This document shows, in pieces, positions 36,228-45,601 of a DNA stretch of 64,000 bases (position 1 is the stretch's first letter; each line of letters begins with the position of its first letter). The DNA comes from Ancylobacter amanitiformis (GTDB lineage Bacteria > Pseudomonadota > Alphaproteobacteria > Rhizobiales > Xanthobacteraceae): positions 248,001 through 312,000 of the forward strand of contig NZ_JAUSVR010000002.1 of assembly GCF_030814815.1 (NCBI RefSeq), in the 5' to 3' direction. Both the position numbers and the translations under genes were made by a program. The notes beneath the pieces were generated by a model, which worked only from the letters and a program-made list of their open reading frames with translations, had not been told where the DNA came from and searched no databases.

Positions 36228-39200
36228 ATGGTCGCGTCAACCGCTGCCCGTCATTCGGGTTTCCCGCGTCTTCTGAGGGGGTTGGCAGCGGCACTGTTCC
36301 TCGTGGCGCTGTCCGCCGCGCCGGGCGGGGCGCAGACGCCGAGCCCGCCCGCCAGGCCGCAGGCGAAGCCGGCGGCAGCGACCCCCGCGCCCGCCGAGCC
36401 GGCCCTGCCGAAGACCTTCGCGCGGCCGGATCTGGTCGAGTCGGCGCGCCGGTTGCAGGCGCTCATCGACCGGGACCGCGCGCCCCTCGCCAAGCCCGCC
36501 GGCCAGCTGCGCAAGGATGCCGATGCGGCGCTCGCCGCGGGCGATGCGCGCTCCGCCGCCGACCTCTACGGCAAGCTGGTGCGCGCCGGCGCCGGGGATG
36601 CGGGGGCGTGGCTGCGTCTGTCGCGGGCGCTGGCGCGCATCAAGCCCAATGACAATGAGAGCGAGGACACGTTCCTGGAGCGGGCGCAGGGCGCGGCCTT
36701 CCTCGCCTACCGCAGCGCGGCGACGCGCACGGCCCAGGCGGATGCGCTGTTCGCCATCGGCCATCTCTATGATCAGCGCTCGCTCTGGCGCGCGGCGCTG
36801 GACACGCTGGCGCTCGCGCTCACCTATGCCAATGTGCCGGAGCAGCGCGTCTTCTACGACAAGCTGCGCGCCGAGCGCGGCTTCCGCATGCTGGACTACA
36901 CCGTCGATTCGGACGCGTCCAACCCGCGCATCTGCGTGCAGTTCTCCGAGCCGCTGGCGAAGGGCGGGGTTGATTTCGCCGCCTTCGCCGGCCTGAGCGG
37001 CCCCGGCGGCGCGGTCGACAAGCCGGCGGTGACGGTGGACGACAGCCAGCTCTGCATCGAGGGGCTGAAGCACGGCGAGAGTTACGAGGTGCGGCTCAAG
37101 CAGGGCTTGCCGTCGGCCATCGCGGCGGAGACTCTGCCGGAGAGCGCCGATCTCACCATCTATGTCCGCGACCGCAAGCCCGGCGTGCGCTTCACCGGCC
37201 GCACCTACGTGCTGCCGCGCACCGGCCCGCGCGGCATCCCGGTCGTGTCGGTGAACACCTCGCGGGTAGGGGTAGAACTGTACCGAATCGGCGATCGCAG
37301 CCTTATCCCGACGGCGCTCGATGGCGATTTTCGCCGCGATCTCGGCGGCTATGATCTGGAGAAGCTGAAGAGCGGCCGGGCCGAACTCGTGTTCAAGGGC
37401 GAGCTGGAAACCGCGTCGACGCTCAATGCGGATGTCACCACATCCTTCCCGGTCGACGAGGCGGCCGGCATGCTGGCGCCCGGCGTCTATGTGCTGGCCG
37501 CCCGGCCCGCGGGCGAGGCGGCAAATCCCGATGATGAATGGGGCGCGCGCGCGACGCAGTGGTTCGTGGTGTCCGATCTCGGGCTCACCGCGCTGTCGGG
37601 CTCGACCGGGCTGACGGTGATGGTGCGCGCGCTCGGCTCCGCGCAGCCGCTCGCCGATGTGGAACTGCGGCTGCTCGCCAAGTCCAACGAAGTCCTGGCG
37701 AGCCTGCGTACCGATGCCTCCGGTTCGGTGACTTTCGACGCCGGGCTGACGCGCGGCAAGGACGGCTTCGCGCCTGCCGCGATCGTGGCGAAGGCGGGGG
37801 ATGGCGACTATGCCTTCCTCTCGCTGCAGGAACAGGCCTTCGACCTGACCGACCGCGGCGTCGGCGGGCGCGCGACACCCGAGAAGCTCGACGCCTTCGT
37901 GACCACCGAGCGCGGCGTCTACCGCTCGGGCGAGGAGGTGCATGTCACCGCGCTGCTGCGCGATCCGCAGGTGCGGGCCGTCGAGGGGGTGCCGCTGACG
38001 CTCATTCTCAAGCGCCCCGATGGCGTGGAGGAGCGCCGCGTGCTGGCGCCGGATGCCGGCGGCGGCGGCCGCGCCATCGCCTTCCCCCTGCTGGGCGACG
38101 CGATGACCGGCGTGTGGCGCGTGGAGGCCTATGTCGATCCGCGCGGGGCGCCGGTGGGTTTCACCACCTTCCTGCTGGAGGACTATGTGCCCGAGCGCCT
38201 CGCGCTCGACCTTTCGACCACGGCGACCACCATCGCCCCGAACGTGCCGGTCCGCGTGGCGGCAGCCGGGCGCTGGCTGTTCGGCCCGCCCGCCGCCGGG
38301 CTCGACATCACGGGCGAGGTCGAGCTGCGCATCGCCACCGCCCGCCCCGGCCTGCCGGGCTGGAAGTTCGGCAGGCCCGATGACGGCTTCACGGCCGAGC
38401 GCCAGCCGCTGGCCGAAGCGCCCGTGACCGACGCGCAGGGCCAGGCGAACCTCGCCGTGCTGCTGCCGGGCCTCGCTCCCACCGCGCGGCCGCTGGAAGC
38501 GGAAATCTTCGTCAGTCTCAACGAGGGCGGCGGCCGGGCCGTGCGCCGCTCGCTGGTGCTGCCGGTGACGCCGGCCGGTACCGGCATCGGCGTCAAGCCG
38601 CTCTTCGCCGGCAACGGGCCGGGCGAGAATGGCAGCGCCGGCTTCGAGGTGCAGGCCTTTGATGCCGCCGGCACGCCCGTGGCGCTCGCGGGTGCGCAAT
38701 GGGCGCTCTATCGCATCGAGACGCGCTATCAATGGTATCGCCTCGGCGGCGATTGGGATTTCGAGCCGGTCGAAAGCGTGGCCAAGGTGGCCGATGGCCG
38801 GCTGGAACTGGGCACGGGCGCGCCGGCCCGGCTCGACGTGCCGGTCGCGTGGGGGCGCTACCGGCTGGAGGTGAGCGACGGCAAGTTGACGACGGCCGTT
38901 CCGTTCCAGGCCGGATGGGGCGGCGGCGCCACGGCCGATGCGCCCGACCGGCTTGAGGTGAGCCTCGACAAGGCGCAATACGCCGCCGGCGAGACGCTGA
39001 AGGTCAACCTCGCCAGCCGTTATGCCGGCTCGGCCACCGTGCTGATCGTCGGCGATGGCGTGTTCGCCTCGAAGACGCTCGACGTGAAGGCCGGCGACAG
39101 CGCGGTGGAGTTCCCGGTCGAGGCGGCCTGGGGGCCCGGTGCCTATGCGCTGGCCTTCCTGCACCGGCCGCTGGATGTCGCCGCCGGCCGCAATCCCGGC

Positions 39201-41558
39201 CGCGCCATCGGCCTCGCCTGGTTCGGCGTTGACCATGCCGAACGGGTGCTCGACGTGACGCTCGACGCGCCCGCGCGGGTGCGGCCGGAGACGACGCTGT
39301 CCGTCCCGGTCACGGTGGCGGGCACCGGACGGGGGAGCGAGGTCTATGTGACGCTCGCCCTCGTCGATGTCGGCATTCTGAACCTCACCGCCTTCAAGGC
39401 GCCGGACCCGGACGGCTTCTATCTAGGCCAGCGCGCGCTGGGCACCGAGGTGCGCGATTTCTACGGCCAGCTTATCGACGGCATGCTGGGCTCGCGCGGG
39501 CGCCTGCGCTCGGGCGGCGACATGATGGCGGCCGAGCTGCAGGCCGAGCCGCCGTCACAGCCCCCGCTCGCGCTGTTCTCCGGCCTCGTGAGGCTCGATG
39601 CGCAGGGGCGGGGCACGATCGACTTCGCCATTCCCCCGTTCGATGGCACCGGCCGGCTGATGGCGGTGGCGTGGTCGTCCGGCGCGGTCGGCCATGCGCA
39701 GGCGGACGTCACCATCCGCGATCCCGTGGTGATCACCGCCACGCTGCCGCGCTTCCTCGCCATGGGCGATCGCTCGACGCTCAATCTGGCGCTGGCCAAT
39801 GTCGATGGCGAGGCGGGCGACTATGCGCTGGATGTCGTCACCAACGGGCCGGTGGCCATTGCCAGCGCGCCGAAGCTCATCCCGCTCGACACGGGCGGCC
39901 GGCAGGCCTTCAATCTTCAGGTCGAGGGCAACGGCCTCGGCGAGGCGACGATCTCGGTGCGGCTGTCCGGCCCGGGTGGGCTGGCGATCACGCGCGACTA
40001 CCGGCTGAACGTGCGCCCCGCCTATCCCGCGATCTCCCGGCGCAGCGTGGAGAGTCTCGCGCCGGGCGCCGCGATCACGCTGAGCCACGATCTCGTGGCC
40101 GATCTGGTGCCGGGGCGGGGCGGGGTGACGGTGTTCGCCGGCCCCGATCCCGCGCTCGACGTGCCGGCGCTGATCGGCGCGCTCGATCGCTATCCCTTCG
40201 CCTGCTCGGAGCAACTCACCAGCCAGGCGCTGCCGCTGCTTTACCTCAGTGATTTCGGCAATGCCTCGCGCTTCCGCCTCACAAAGCCGGCGGCGGAGAC
40301 GATCGCCGCCGCCATCGCCCGGCTGGTGGCACGGCAGGGGTCGGACGGGTCGTTCGGCCTGTGGCAGGCCGGTGGCAATGATCTGTGGCTCGACGCCTAT
40401 GTCACCGACTTCCTGACCCGTGCGCGCGAAAAGGGCCATGTCGTGCCCGAGCAGCCCTTCACCATGGCGCTCGACCGGCTGCGCAATGCGCTGGCCTACG
40501 CCACCGACGGGGCGACCGACGACGGCAACGCCTATGCCATCTATGTGCTGGCCCGCAACGGCCGCGCCCCGCTCGGCGACCTGCGCTATGTCGCGGACGC
40601 CAAGCTGGAGGAGGTGCGGAGCGCCTTCGCGCGCGGCCAGCTCGGTGCCGCACTTGCCATGCTGGGCGACAAGGGGCGGGCGGAAAAGGTGTTCGGCGCG
40701 GCGCTGGAACTGCTGCCGGATGCGTCGGAGACGCTGACCACCGGCCGCCCGGATTTCGGCTCGATCCTGCGCGACGCGGCGGGGGTGGCGACGCTCGCCT
40801 CCGAGGCCGGCTTCACAGCCACGGCCCGCACGGCGCGGGCGCGCGTGGCGACCGCCGCCATCGATGCCGGCCCGACCTCGACCCAGGAGGACGCGTGGCT
40901 GCTGCTGGCCGCCCGGGCCGCGCGGGAGGGACGCGGCATCGCGCTCGATGTCGACGGGGTGGCGCAGACCGGCATCTATGAGCGCGCGCTCACCCCGCAG
41001 GAACTGGCGGAAAAGCCGGTCGTCATCACCAATCGCGGCACCGCTCCGCTGGATGTGGCGGTCTCGATCGACGGCCCGCCGGTGAGCCCCGAGCCGGCGG
41101 CGGCGAACGGCTTCGCGCTCACGCGTCGCTATTTCACGCTGGACGGCAAGCCGGCGGAGCCTGCCAGCGTGGCGCAGAACCAGCGGCTCGTCGTGGTTCT
41201 GGAGGCGCAGGAGGATGAGGCCGGGCCGAGCCATGTGCTGCTGGTGGATCATCTGCCGGCCGGCTTCGAGATCGACAATCCGGCGCTCGCGGTGGGCTCC
41301 GATGCCGGCGCGCTGGCCTGGCTAGGCGAGACCAGCGAGGCCGCCCATGCCGAATTCCGCGACGCCTTCTTCGCCGCCGCCTTCGACCTGACGCAGGGCG
41401 AGGAGGAGCCCCGGCAGCTGCGCGTCGCCTATATCGTTCGGGCCGTCTCTCCCGGCAGTTACGCCCATCCGCCGGCGACGGTGGAAGACATGTATCGCCC
41501 CGGCCGGTTCGCCCGCACCGCGGCTGGCCGTGTTCAGGTGACGGGGCCGGCGCGATGA
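36228..41558 (+). CDS. Bacterial alpha-2-macroglobulin family protein
   Basis: A 1776-residue secreted protein with a signal peptide in the first 36 residues (core LRGLAAALFLVALSAAPGGAQ). Unlike E. coli YfhM no lipobox Cys is present, so it is probably soluble in the periplasm. The thioester motif CSEQ lies at residues 1326-1329 after RYPFA, in the alpha-helical toroid region. MG-type beta domains fill the N-terminal part, with RTYVLPRTGPRGIPVVSVN and TDRGVGG-TPEK pieces, and a Glu/Gln/Pro-rich bait-like loop follows DMMAAELQAEPPSQPP near residue 1110. Such proteins trap proteases that breach the outer membrane, and pair with PBP1C. ATG 36228 is preferred (GAGGTAGGTGCC upstream); a GTG at 36168 would add 20 residues and blur the signal peptide. 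Confidence 0.92.
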   Translation: MVASTAARHSGFPRLLRGLAAALFLVALSAAPGGAQTPSPPARPQAKPAAATPAPAEPALPKTFARPDLVESARRLQALIDRDRAPLAKPAGQLRKDADAALAAGDARSAADLYGKLVRAGAGDAGAWLRLSRALARIKPNDNESEDTFLERAQGAAFLAYRSAATRTAQADALFAIGHLYDQRSLWRAALDTLALALTYANVPEQRVFYDKLRAERGFRMLDYTVDSDASNPRICVQFSEPLAKGGVDFAAFAGLSGPGGAVDKPAVTVDDSQLCIEGLKHGESYEVRLKQGLPSAIAAETLPESADLTIYVRDRKPGVRFTGRTYVLPRTGPRGIPVVSVNTSRVGVELYRIGDRSLIPTALDGDFRRDLGGYDLEKLKSGRAELVFKGELETASTLNADVTTSFPVDEAAGMLAPGVYVLAARPAGEAANPDDEWGARATQWFVVSDLGLTALSGSTGLTVMVRALGSAQPLADVELRLLAKSNEVLASLRTDASGSVTFDAGLTRGKDGFAPAAIVAKAGDGDYAFLSLQEQAFDLTDRGVGGRATPEKLDAFVTTERGVYRSGEEVHVTALLRDPQVRAVEGVPLTLILKRPDGVEERRVLAPDAGGGGRAIAFPLLGDAMTGVWRVEAYVDPRGAPVGFTTFLLEDYVPERLALDLSTTATTIAPNVPVRVAAAGRWLFGPPAAGLDITGEVELRIATARPGLPGWKFGRPDDGFTAERQPLAEAPVTDAQGQANLAVLLPGLAPTARPLEAEIFVSLNEGGGRAVRRSLVLPVTPAGTGIGVKPLFAGNGPGENGSAGFEVQAFDAAGTPVALAGAQWALYRIETRYQWYRLGGDWDFEPVESVAKVADGRLELGTGAPARLDVPVAWGRYRLEVSDGKLTTAVPFQAGWGGGATADAPDRLEVSLDKAQYAAGETLKVNLASRYAGSATVLIVGDGVFASKTLDVKAGDSAVEFPVEAAWGPGAYALAFLHRPLDVAAGRNPGRAIGLAWFGVDHAERVLDVTLDAPARVRPETTLSVPVTVAGTGRGSEVYVTLALVDVGILNLTAFKAPDPDGFYLGQRALGTEVRDFYGQLIDGMLGSRGRLRSGGDMMAAELQAEPPSQPPLALFSGLVRLDAQGRGTIDFAIPPFDGTGRLMAVAWSSGAVGHAQADVTIRDPVVITATLPRFLAMGDRSTLNLALANVDGEAGDYALDVVTNGPVAIASAPKLIPLDTGGRQAFNLQVEGNGLGEATISVRLSGPGGLAITRDYRLNVRPAYPAISRRSVESLAPGAAITLSHDLVADLVPGRGGVTVFAGPDPALDVPALIGALDRYPFACSEQLTSQALPLLYLSDFGNASRFRLTKPAAETIAAAIARLVARQGSDGSFGLWQAGGNDLWLDAYVTDFLTRAREKGHVVPEQPFTMALDRLRNALAYATDGATDDGNAYAIYVLARNGRAPLGDLRYVADAKLEEVRSAFARGQLGAALAMLGDKGRAEKVFGAALELLPDASETLTTGRPDFGSILRDAAGVATLASEAGFTATARTARARVATAAIDAGPTSTQEDAWLLLAARAAREGRGIALDVDGVAQTGIYERALTPQELAEKPVVITNRGTAPLDVAVSIDGPPVSPEPAAANGFALTRRYFTLDGKPAEPASVAQNQRLVVVLEAQEDEAGPSHVLLVDHLPAGFEIDNPALAVGSDAGALAWLGETSEAAHAEFRDAFFAAAFDLTQGEEEPRQLRVAYIVRAVSPGSYAHPPATVEDMYRPGRFARTAAGRVQVTGPAR

Positions 41559-41588
41559 CGGGGTTGACCGGGTGAGGGGAGTGGCGCG

Positions 41589-43697
41589 GTGAAGCGTGCC
41601 CTCGCGCGAATCGCGGGGCTTGCGCTGCTGGCGCTGATGCTGCTGGCCGGCGGCATGGTCGCCTGGCTCGCCGGCCTGCGTGCCGCCGCCCCGCCGATCC
41701 CTCACATCGCCACCTCGGTGGAAGTGCTCGACCGCGAGGGACGGCTGCTGCGCCCCTTCGCGCTGGAGGATGGCCGCTGGCGGTTGCGCACGGGCACCGG
41801 CGATGTCGACCGGCGCTATATCGCGATGCTGCTCGCCTATGAGGACAGGCGGTTCTATTCCCATGGCGGGGTCGATCCGCTGGCCCTGCTGCGCGCCGCC
41901 GGCCAGATGCTGGCGCGCGGGCGCATCATTTCCGGCGGTTCGACGCTCACCATGCAGGTGGCGCGGCTGCTGGAGCCGCGCGGCGAGCGGAGCCTCAAGG
42001 CCAAATGGCGGGAGATTCGCCGCGCCTTGCAGTTGGAATCGCAATTGTCCAAGCGCGAGATTCTCGGCCTCTATCTCACCCTCGCGCCCTTTGGCGGCAA
42101 TATCGAGGGTGCGCGGGCGGCCAGCCTCGCCTATTTCGGCAAGGAGCCCCGCCGTCTCTCGCTGGCGGAAGTGGCCCTGCTCGTCGCGCTGCCGCAGGCG
42201 CCCGAGAGCCGGCGGCCGGACCGGCATCCCGCGCGCGCCGCGCGCGGCCGAGACGGCGTGCTGGCCCGGCTCCACGGCCGCGCGCTGTTCAGCCCCGCCG
42301 AGGCCGAATTCGCCCTGCGCACGCCCGTGCCGGTCCGCCGCCTCGCCCTGCCGATGCGCGCCGTGCATGCCGCCGAGCGGGCGCGGGCCGAGCGGCCGAG
42401 CGCGGGCGCGCACCGGCTCGCCATCGACGGGGTGGCGCAGGCCCGGCTCGAGGATCTGGCCCGCGAGCGCGTGCGCACGCTGGGGGCGGGCATGTCGCTC
42501 GCCTTCGTGATGGTGGAGAATGCGACCGGCGAAGTGCTGGCGCGCGTGAGCGGGGCGGACCCGCTGGATGCCGGCCGGGCCGGCGCGGTGGACCTGACCC
42601 GCGCCATACGCTCACCCGGCTCGACGCTGAAGCCCTTCATCTACGGCCTCGCCTTCGAGGATGGAATCGCCCATCCCGAGACGCTGATCGACGATCGGCC
42701 GATCCGCTTCGGAGCCTATCGCCCGCGCAATTTCGATCGCGACTATCAGGGCACGGTGCCGGTACGGCAGGCGCTGCAATTGTCGCTGAACGTGCCGGCG
42801 GTGGTGCTGCTGCAGGCGGTGGGCCCGCAGCGTCTCGCCAGCCGGCTGGGGGAGGCGGGCTTCGCCCTGCACCTGCCGCCGGGCGAGGTGCCCGGGCTGG
42901 CGGTGGGGCTCGGCGGGGTCGGCATGAGCCTTGATGCGCTGGCCGGGCTCTATGCCGGCATCGCCAATGGCGGCATGGCCCACGCGCTGCGCGAGCGGCT
43001 CGACGGATCAGCGATGGAGGAGCGGCTGGCCCAGCGCCTCATGAGCCCGGTGGCCGCCGGGTATCTGGCGCAGGCGCTCATCGGCACGCCGGCGCCGCAG
43101 AACGAGCGCGCCGGGCGCATCGCCTTCAAGACCGGCACGTCCTATGGCTATCGCGATGCCTGGGCGGTGGGCTTTGATGGACGGCGCACCCTTGCCGTCT
43201 GGGTGGGCCGACCGGATGGCCAGCCGGTGCCGGGCATGATCGGCCGCGAGGCTGCTGCGCCGCTTCTGTTCGACGCCTTCGCGCGGCTGGTCTCGAAACC
43301 CGCGCCGCTGGGCGCCGCGCCGCGCGAGGCTCTGGGCGTGCGCAATGGCGAGTTGCCGCCGCCGCTCCGCCATTTCGGCCGCAGCATGGGGCAGGCGACG
43401 GCCAGCGGTGCGCCGCGAATCGCCTTCCCGCCGGATGGCGCCAGCCTCGATCATATGGCTGGCGAACCGCTGGCGCTGAAGGTGACGGGCGGCACCGGTC
43501 GCCTCACCGTGCTGGTGGACGGCATTCCCGCCGGCGTTCCGCTTCCCGGCCGGGCCTTCTTCTGGCAACCGGTCGGGACAGGCTTCGTGCGCCTGACGGT
43601 CATGGATGCCGCTGGCGCGGCCGACAGCGTCACGGTGCGCATTCGCGCGCCGGCCGATTCGCCGGCAGACGCGCGCAGTTTGATCAGCGACCGTTGA
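41589..43697 (+). CDS. pbpC: Penicillin-binding protein 1C
   Basis: A 702-residue bifunctional enzyme of the PBP1C type. After one membrane anchor (residues 8-28) comes the glycosyltransferase domain with catalytic E85 in AYEDRRFYSHGGVDPLAL, then GSTLTMQVARLLEP. The transpeptidase has S345 and K348 in GSTLKPFIYG, and KTGTSYGYRDAW. The C-terminal 110 residues match the PBP1C BiPBP_C domain. PBP1C in other bacteria is linked to alpha-2-macroglobulin, and together they are thought to repair peptidoglycan after outside attack. The pair is intact here, 30 bases apart. The start is GTG 41589. Confidence 0.93.
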   Translation: MKRALARIAGLALLALMLLAGGMVAWLAGLRAAAPPIPHIATSVEVLDREGRLLRPFALEDGRWRLRTGTGDVDRRYIAMLLAYEDRRFYSHGGVDPLALLRAAGQMLARGRIISGGSTLTMQVARLLEPRGERSLKAKWREIRRALQLESQLSKREILGLYLTLAPFGGNIEGARAASLAYFGKEPRRLSLAEVALLVALPQAPESRRPDRHPARAARGRDGVLARLHGRALFSPAEAEFALRTPVPVRRLALPMRAVHAAERARAERPSAGAHRLAIDGVAQARLEDLARERVRTLGAGMSLAFVMVENATGEVLARVSGADPLDAGRAGAVDLTRAIRSPGSTLKPFIYGLAFEDGIAHPETLIDDRPIRFGAYRPRNFDRDYQGTVPVRQALQLSLNVPAVVLLQAVGPQRLASRLGEAGFALHLPPGEVPGLAVGLGGVGMSLDALAGLYAGIANGGMAHALRERLDGSAMEERLAQRLMSPVAAGYLAQALIGTPAPQNERAGRIAFKTGTSYGYRDAWAVGFDGRRTLAVWVGRPDGQPVPGMIGREAAAPLLFDAFARLVSKPAPLGAAPREALGVRNGELPPPLRHFGRSMGQATASGAPRIAFPPDGASLDHMAGEPLALKVTGGTGRLTVLVDGIPAGVPLPGRAFFWQPVGTGFVRLTVMDAAGAADSVTVRIRAPADSPADARSLISDR

Positions 43698-43890
43698 CCG
43701 CGAAACGGGCGATGTCCTCGCGGGCGAGGCCGCGCTTGGCAAGGGCGGCGTCCGACAGGCGCGACAGTCGCTCATAGCGCTGGGCGATGCGGCGGCCTTC
43801 GCCAATGGCGTCGAAGAAGGTGACGACGGCTTCGATCGCACGCGAGAAGAAGTCCGGCGAGGTACGGTGGGTCAGCGAAAAGGTGCTCAT
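43684..43890 (-). CDS. DUF1127 small protein
   Basis: A 68-residue protein with a C-terminal DUF1127 (YjiS-like) motif: RYERLSRLSDAALAKRGLAR followed by EDIARFAV. The N-terminal part RAIEAVVTFFDAIGEGRRI is a probable amphipathic helix. Small DUF1127 proteins of alphaproteobacteria include regulators of phosphate or carbon metabolism and RNA binding. Its last 14 bases overlap the end of pbpC on the other strand. The upstream sequence contains a TATATT on the minus strand near 43932 that could be a -10. Confidence 0.88.
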   Translation of the reverse strand: MSTFSLTHRTSPDFFSRAIEAVVTFFDAIGEGRRIAQRYERLSRLSDAALAKRGLAREDIARFAVNGR

Positions 43891-44497
43891 CTGAGCTCTC
43901 CAATCATCTCAGGCATTCTGTATGCCAAGGAATATAGACCGATTGGTGCGCTGCAAAAGATGGCATGCTGCATGACAGCAATGAACATGACGCATGGGTA
44001 CTTTGGTGGGGAAATTTCCAAAAAGGGTACTATAAGGTGGATAATGTGAGGGTTGAAACGATGGAAGGTATTTAGAAACCATAAATGCCGATTGTTCCAT
44101 GCGTCGGACGCGCGGATTGGTCGTCGGGCCATGTGTGGAATGGACGGCAGATCGGCTGTCAGCCGATGCCGTCGGCTCGCGTCGGAGCGATCGCGCACCC
44201 CGCAGATCCCGGCGCGGCCGCAGCTTCGGCGCTCCCCGCAGAGACAGCCGCCGGGCGTGACCATCACGCGCCGTCGTCGATCGCGCACCGTGCGCAGGCG
44301 CATCGCCACATGCCGGGAAGCCGGCGCCGGGCGGGAAACCATCCTTGCCGGGGATGGTGTGCGGTTTGCTCAATATGGGGGTAGACCGCGCCCGCGGGAG
44401 AGGCTATAGACCCCGCCACTGCCGCTGCCCCCGGCGCTGACGCGAACCGTCATCGCCGGCCGGCCCCGGAAATAGCCCCGAACCCGGGGCGTTTCGG
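43891..44497. other. Long intergenic region before tRNA-Gln
   Basis: About 600 bases between the DUF1127 gene and the tRNA. The first 220 bases (to about 44110) are AT-rich with phrases such as AATTTCCAAAAAGGGTACT and probably carry the DUF1127 promoter. The rest is GC-rich. Open frames on both strands across it have Arg/Ser-rich, non-family translations and no ribosome site, so I do not call them. No known small RNA was recognised. GC-rich sequence just before the tRNA contains the palindrome CCCCGAACCCGGGGC. Confidence 0.5.
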
Positions 44498-44571
44498 TGG
44501 GGGATAGTTTAACGGTAGAACTGCGGACTCTGACTCCGTTAGTCCTGGTTCGAATCCAGGTCCCCCAGCCA
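44498..44571 (+). tRNA. tRNA-Gln (CTG)
   Basis: The sequence folds as a tRNA. The acceptor stem is TGGGGGA (44498-44504) with TCCCCCA (44561-44567), the discriminator G is at 44568 and the CCA end is encoded at 44569-44571. The D arm is TAGTTTAACGGTAGAAC. The anticodon stem GCGGA/TCCGT encloses the loop CTCTGAC, so the anticodon is CTG (44530-44532), reading CAG for glutamine. The T arm has CCTGGTTCGAATCCAGG. Confidence 0.97.
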
Positions 44572-44873
44572 CTTCGATAGTTATTGAAAATCAATGACTT
44601 AGACATCCGGGCCGTGGCCGGCTGCAGCCATCAGCTGCCCCAGCCCGCGCCTGCCGGCTGCTGGTATCTCCCCCGGACGACGTCTCTCTCGTTCTCCTGC
44701 GGCGCCGACGCGCGGCGGCGCCTCGATGTCTCCGGGGCGCGACAAGCCACGCGCCCGACAAGCCAGCCCCGGCAGCTCCTCGGCATACCCGGCCTCGCAG
44801 CGCACGCCGCGCTGCCACGATCGCCTCGCAGCGTCATCCCGCGAGCCGGCCGCCGGCGGTGTCGCTACGGTCG
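44572..44873. other. Intergenic stretch after tRNA-Gln
   Basis: About 300 bases before the small minus-strand gene. Apart from the first 20 AT-rich bases it is GC-rich. I see no gene, integrase site or terminator with a T run; the open frames here have no coding character. Confidence 0.45.
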
Positions 44874-45122
44874 TCAGGCGGGCTCCAGGATACCGTCGGG
44901 CACCTGGCCGAACGAGGCGATGAGCACGGGTGGGTCGGCATCGCCGCTCTCCGGCTCGACATCGGTGGAGAACGCGATGGCGCCCAGCTTCACCAGACTC
45001 ATGCGTTCGGCAATGCGCTCGGCATCGGCGGCATTGCGCACTTCCATCGGCTGGCCGGCCCGTATCGAGCCGCGCTTGCCGGCCACGAAGGGCTGGACGA
45101 CGTAGAAGGTCTTCTTCGCCAT
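44874..45122 (-). CDS. Conserved small protein of unknown function
   Basis: An 82-residue protein. ATG 45122 has CAGGAG eight bases upstream. The translation starts AKKTFYVVQPFVAGKRGSI and continues RAGQPMEVRNAADAERIAERM, then a C-terminal VLIASFGQVPDGI. It looks like a compact two-strand, one-helix fold seen in short uncharacterised proteins of Hyphomicrobiales. No function is assigned and none can be inferred from the neighbours. An upstream extension to 45179 is unlikely. Confidence 0.72.
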   Translation of the reverse strand: MAKKTFYVVQPFVAGKRGSIRAGQPMEVRNAADAERIAERMSLVKLGAIAFSTDVEPESGDADPPVLIASFGQVPDGILEPA

Positions 45123-45361
45123 GAGTGTCTCCTGAACTATGCCACTCTGGCGCCTCGTGGCTGAACAAATCAAGAACAATCGCTGCGTTCGCGCGTTTCC
45201 GCGGCCAACTCATCGGGGCGATGGCGGCGCGGCCGGGGCTCGGGCCCATATCCCGGCGCCGCGGCTTTATGCGTCCTTTATGCCGGCCTGCCGCATTCCG
45301 GATCGAACGCTTATCGCGGGAGGCCTAGAGCATCCGCCAGCTCAACAAGAGGAGCTGGATC

Positions 45362-45445
45362 ATGCTCGATATTGTCTATCTGGCGATCGCCATTGGTTTC
45401 TTCGTGCTGATGGCCGCCTATGCGCGCGCCGTTTCAAAGGGGTAG
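45362..45445 (+). CDS. 27-residue membrane peptide preceding kdpF
   Basis: A short open frame with a strong ribosome site (AGAGGAG, nine bases before ATG 45362). The peptide is MLDIVYLAIAIGFFVLMAAY and then ARAVSKG, a single hydrophobic helix with a short basic tail. It ends five bases before the kdpF start and so lies in the kdp transcript. KdpF is a separate, recognisable gene after it. Short peptides of similar character precede kdpF in some other proteobacteria as I recall, but this is not an established Kdp subunit. It might be a second small Kdp-associated helix or a leader peptide. Confidence 0.6.
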   Translation: MLDIVYLAIAIGFFVLMAAYARAVSKG

Positions 45446-45450
45446 GGCCG

Positions 45451-45537
45451 ATGTTCGATCTCCTGCTCGGCGCCGCTGTCGCCCTGTCGCTCGCCGCCTA
45501 TCTCGTTGCCGCATTGCTGCGGCCCGAGACGTTCTGA
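45451..45537 (+). CDS. kdpF: Potassium-transporting ATPase KdpF subunit
   Basis: A 28-residue single-helix peptide: [20 protein letters not shown] followed by ALLRPETF. The ending L-L-R-P-E-x-F is the KdpF signature. It stabilises the KdpABC complex in the inner membrane. It is too short for normal gene calling. It begins just after the 27-residue frame and precedes kdpA by 64 bases. Confidence 0.93.
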   Translation: MFDLLLGAAVALSLAAYLVAALLRPETF

Positions 45538-45601
45538 CGCGCCGGCGCTTCCCCGGAAAACGCTTCTCCCGATCAAGACATATCTGCCGAAAGGCATTCC
45601 A

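Noticed and set aside
36237..39236. 999-codon minus-strand open frame antisense to the alpha-2-macroglobulin gene
   Set aside because: Composition is that of an antisense shadow; the plus-strand protein has thioester and signal peptide evidence.
43887..44409. Overlapping open frames on both strands before tRNA-Gln
   Set aside because: Arg/Ser-rich translations, no ribosome site, overlap of both strands, partly AT-rich promoter-like sequence.
44498..44571. tRNA-Gln as an element integration site
   Set aside because: No integrase, no repeat of the tRNA 3' end nearby, and normal composition downstream.
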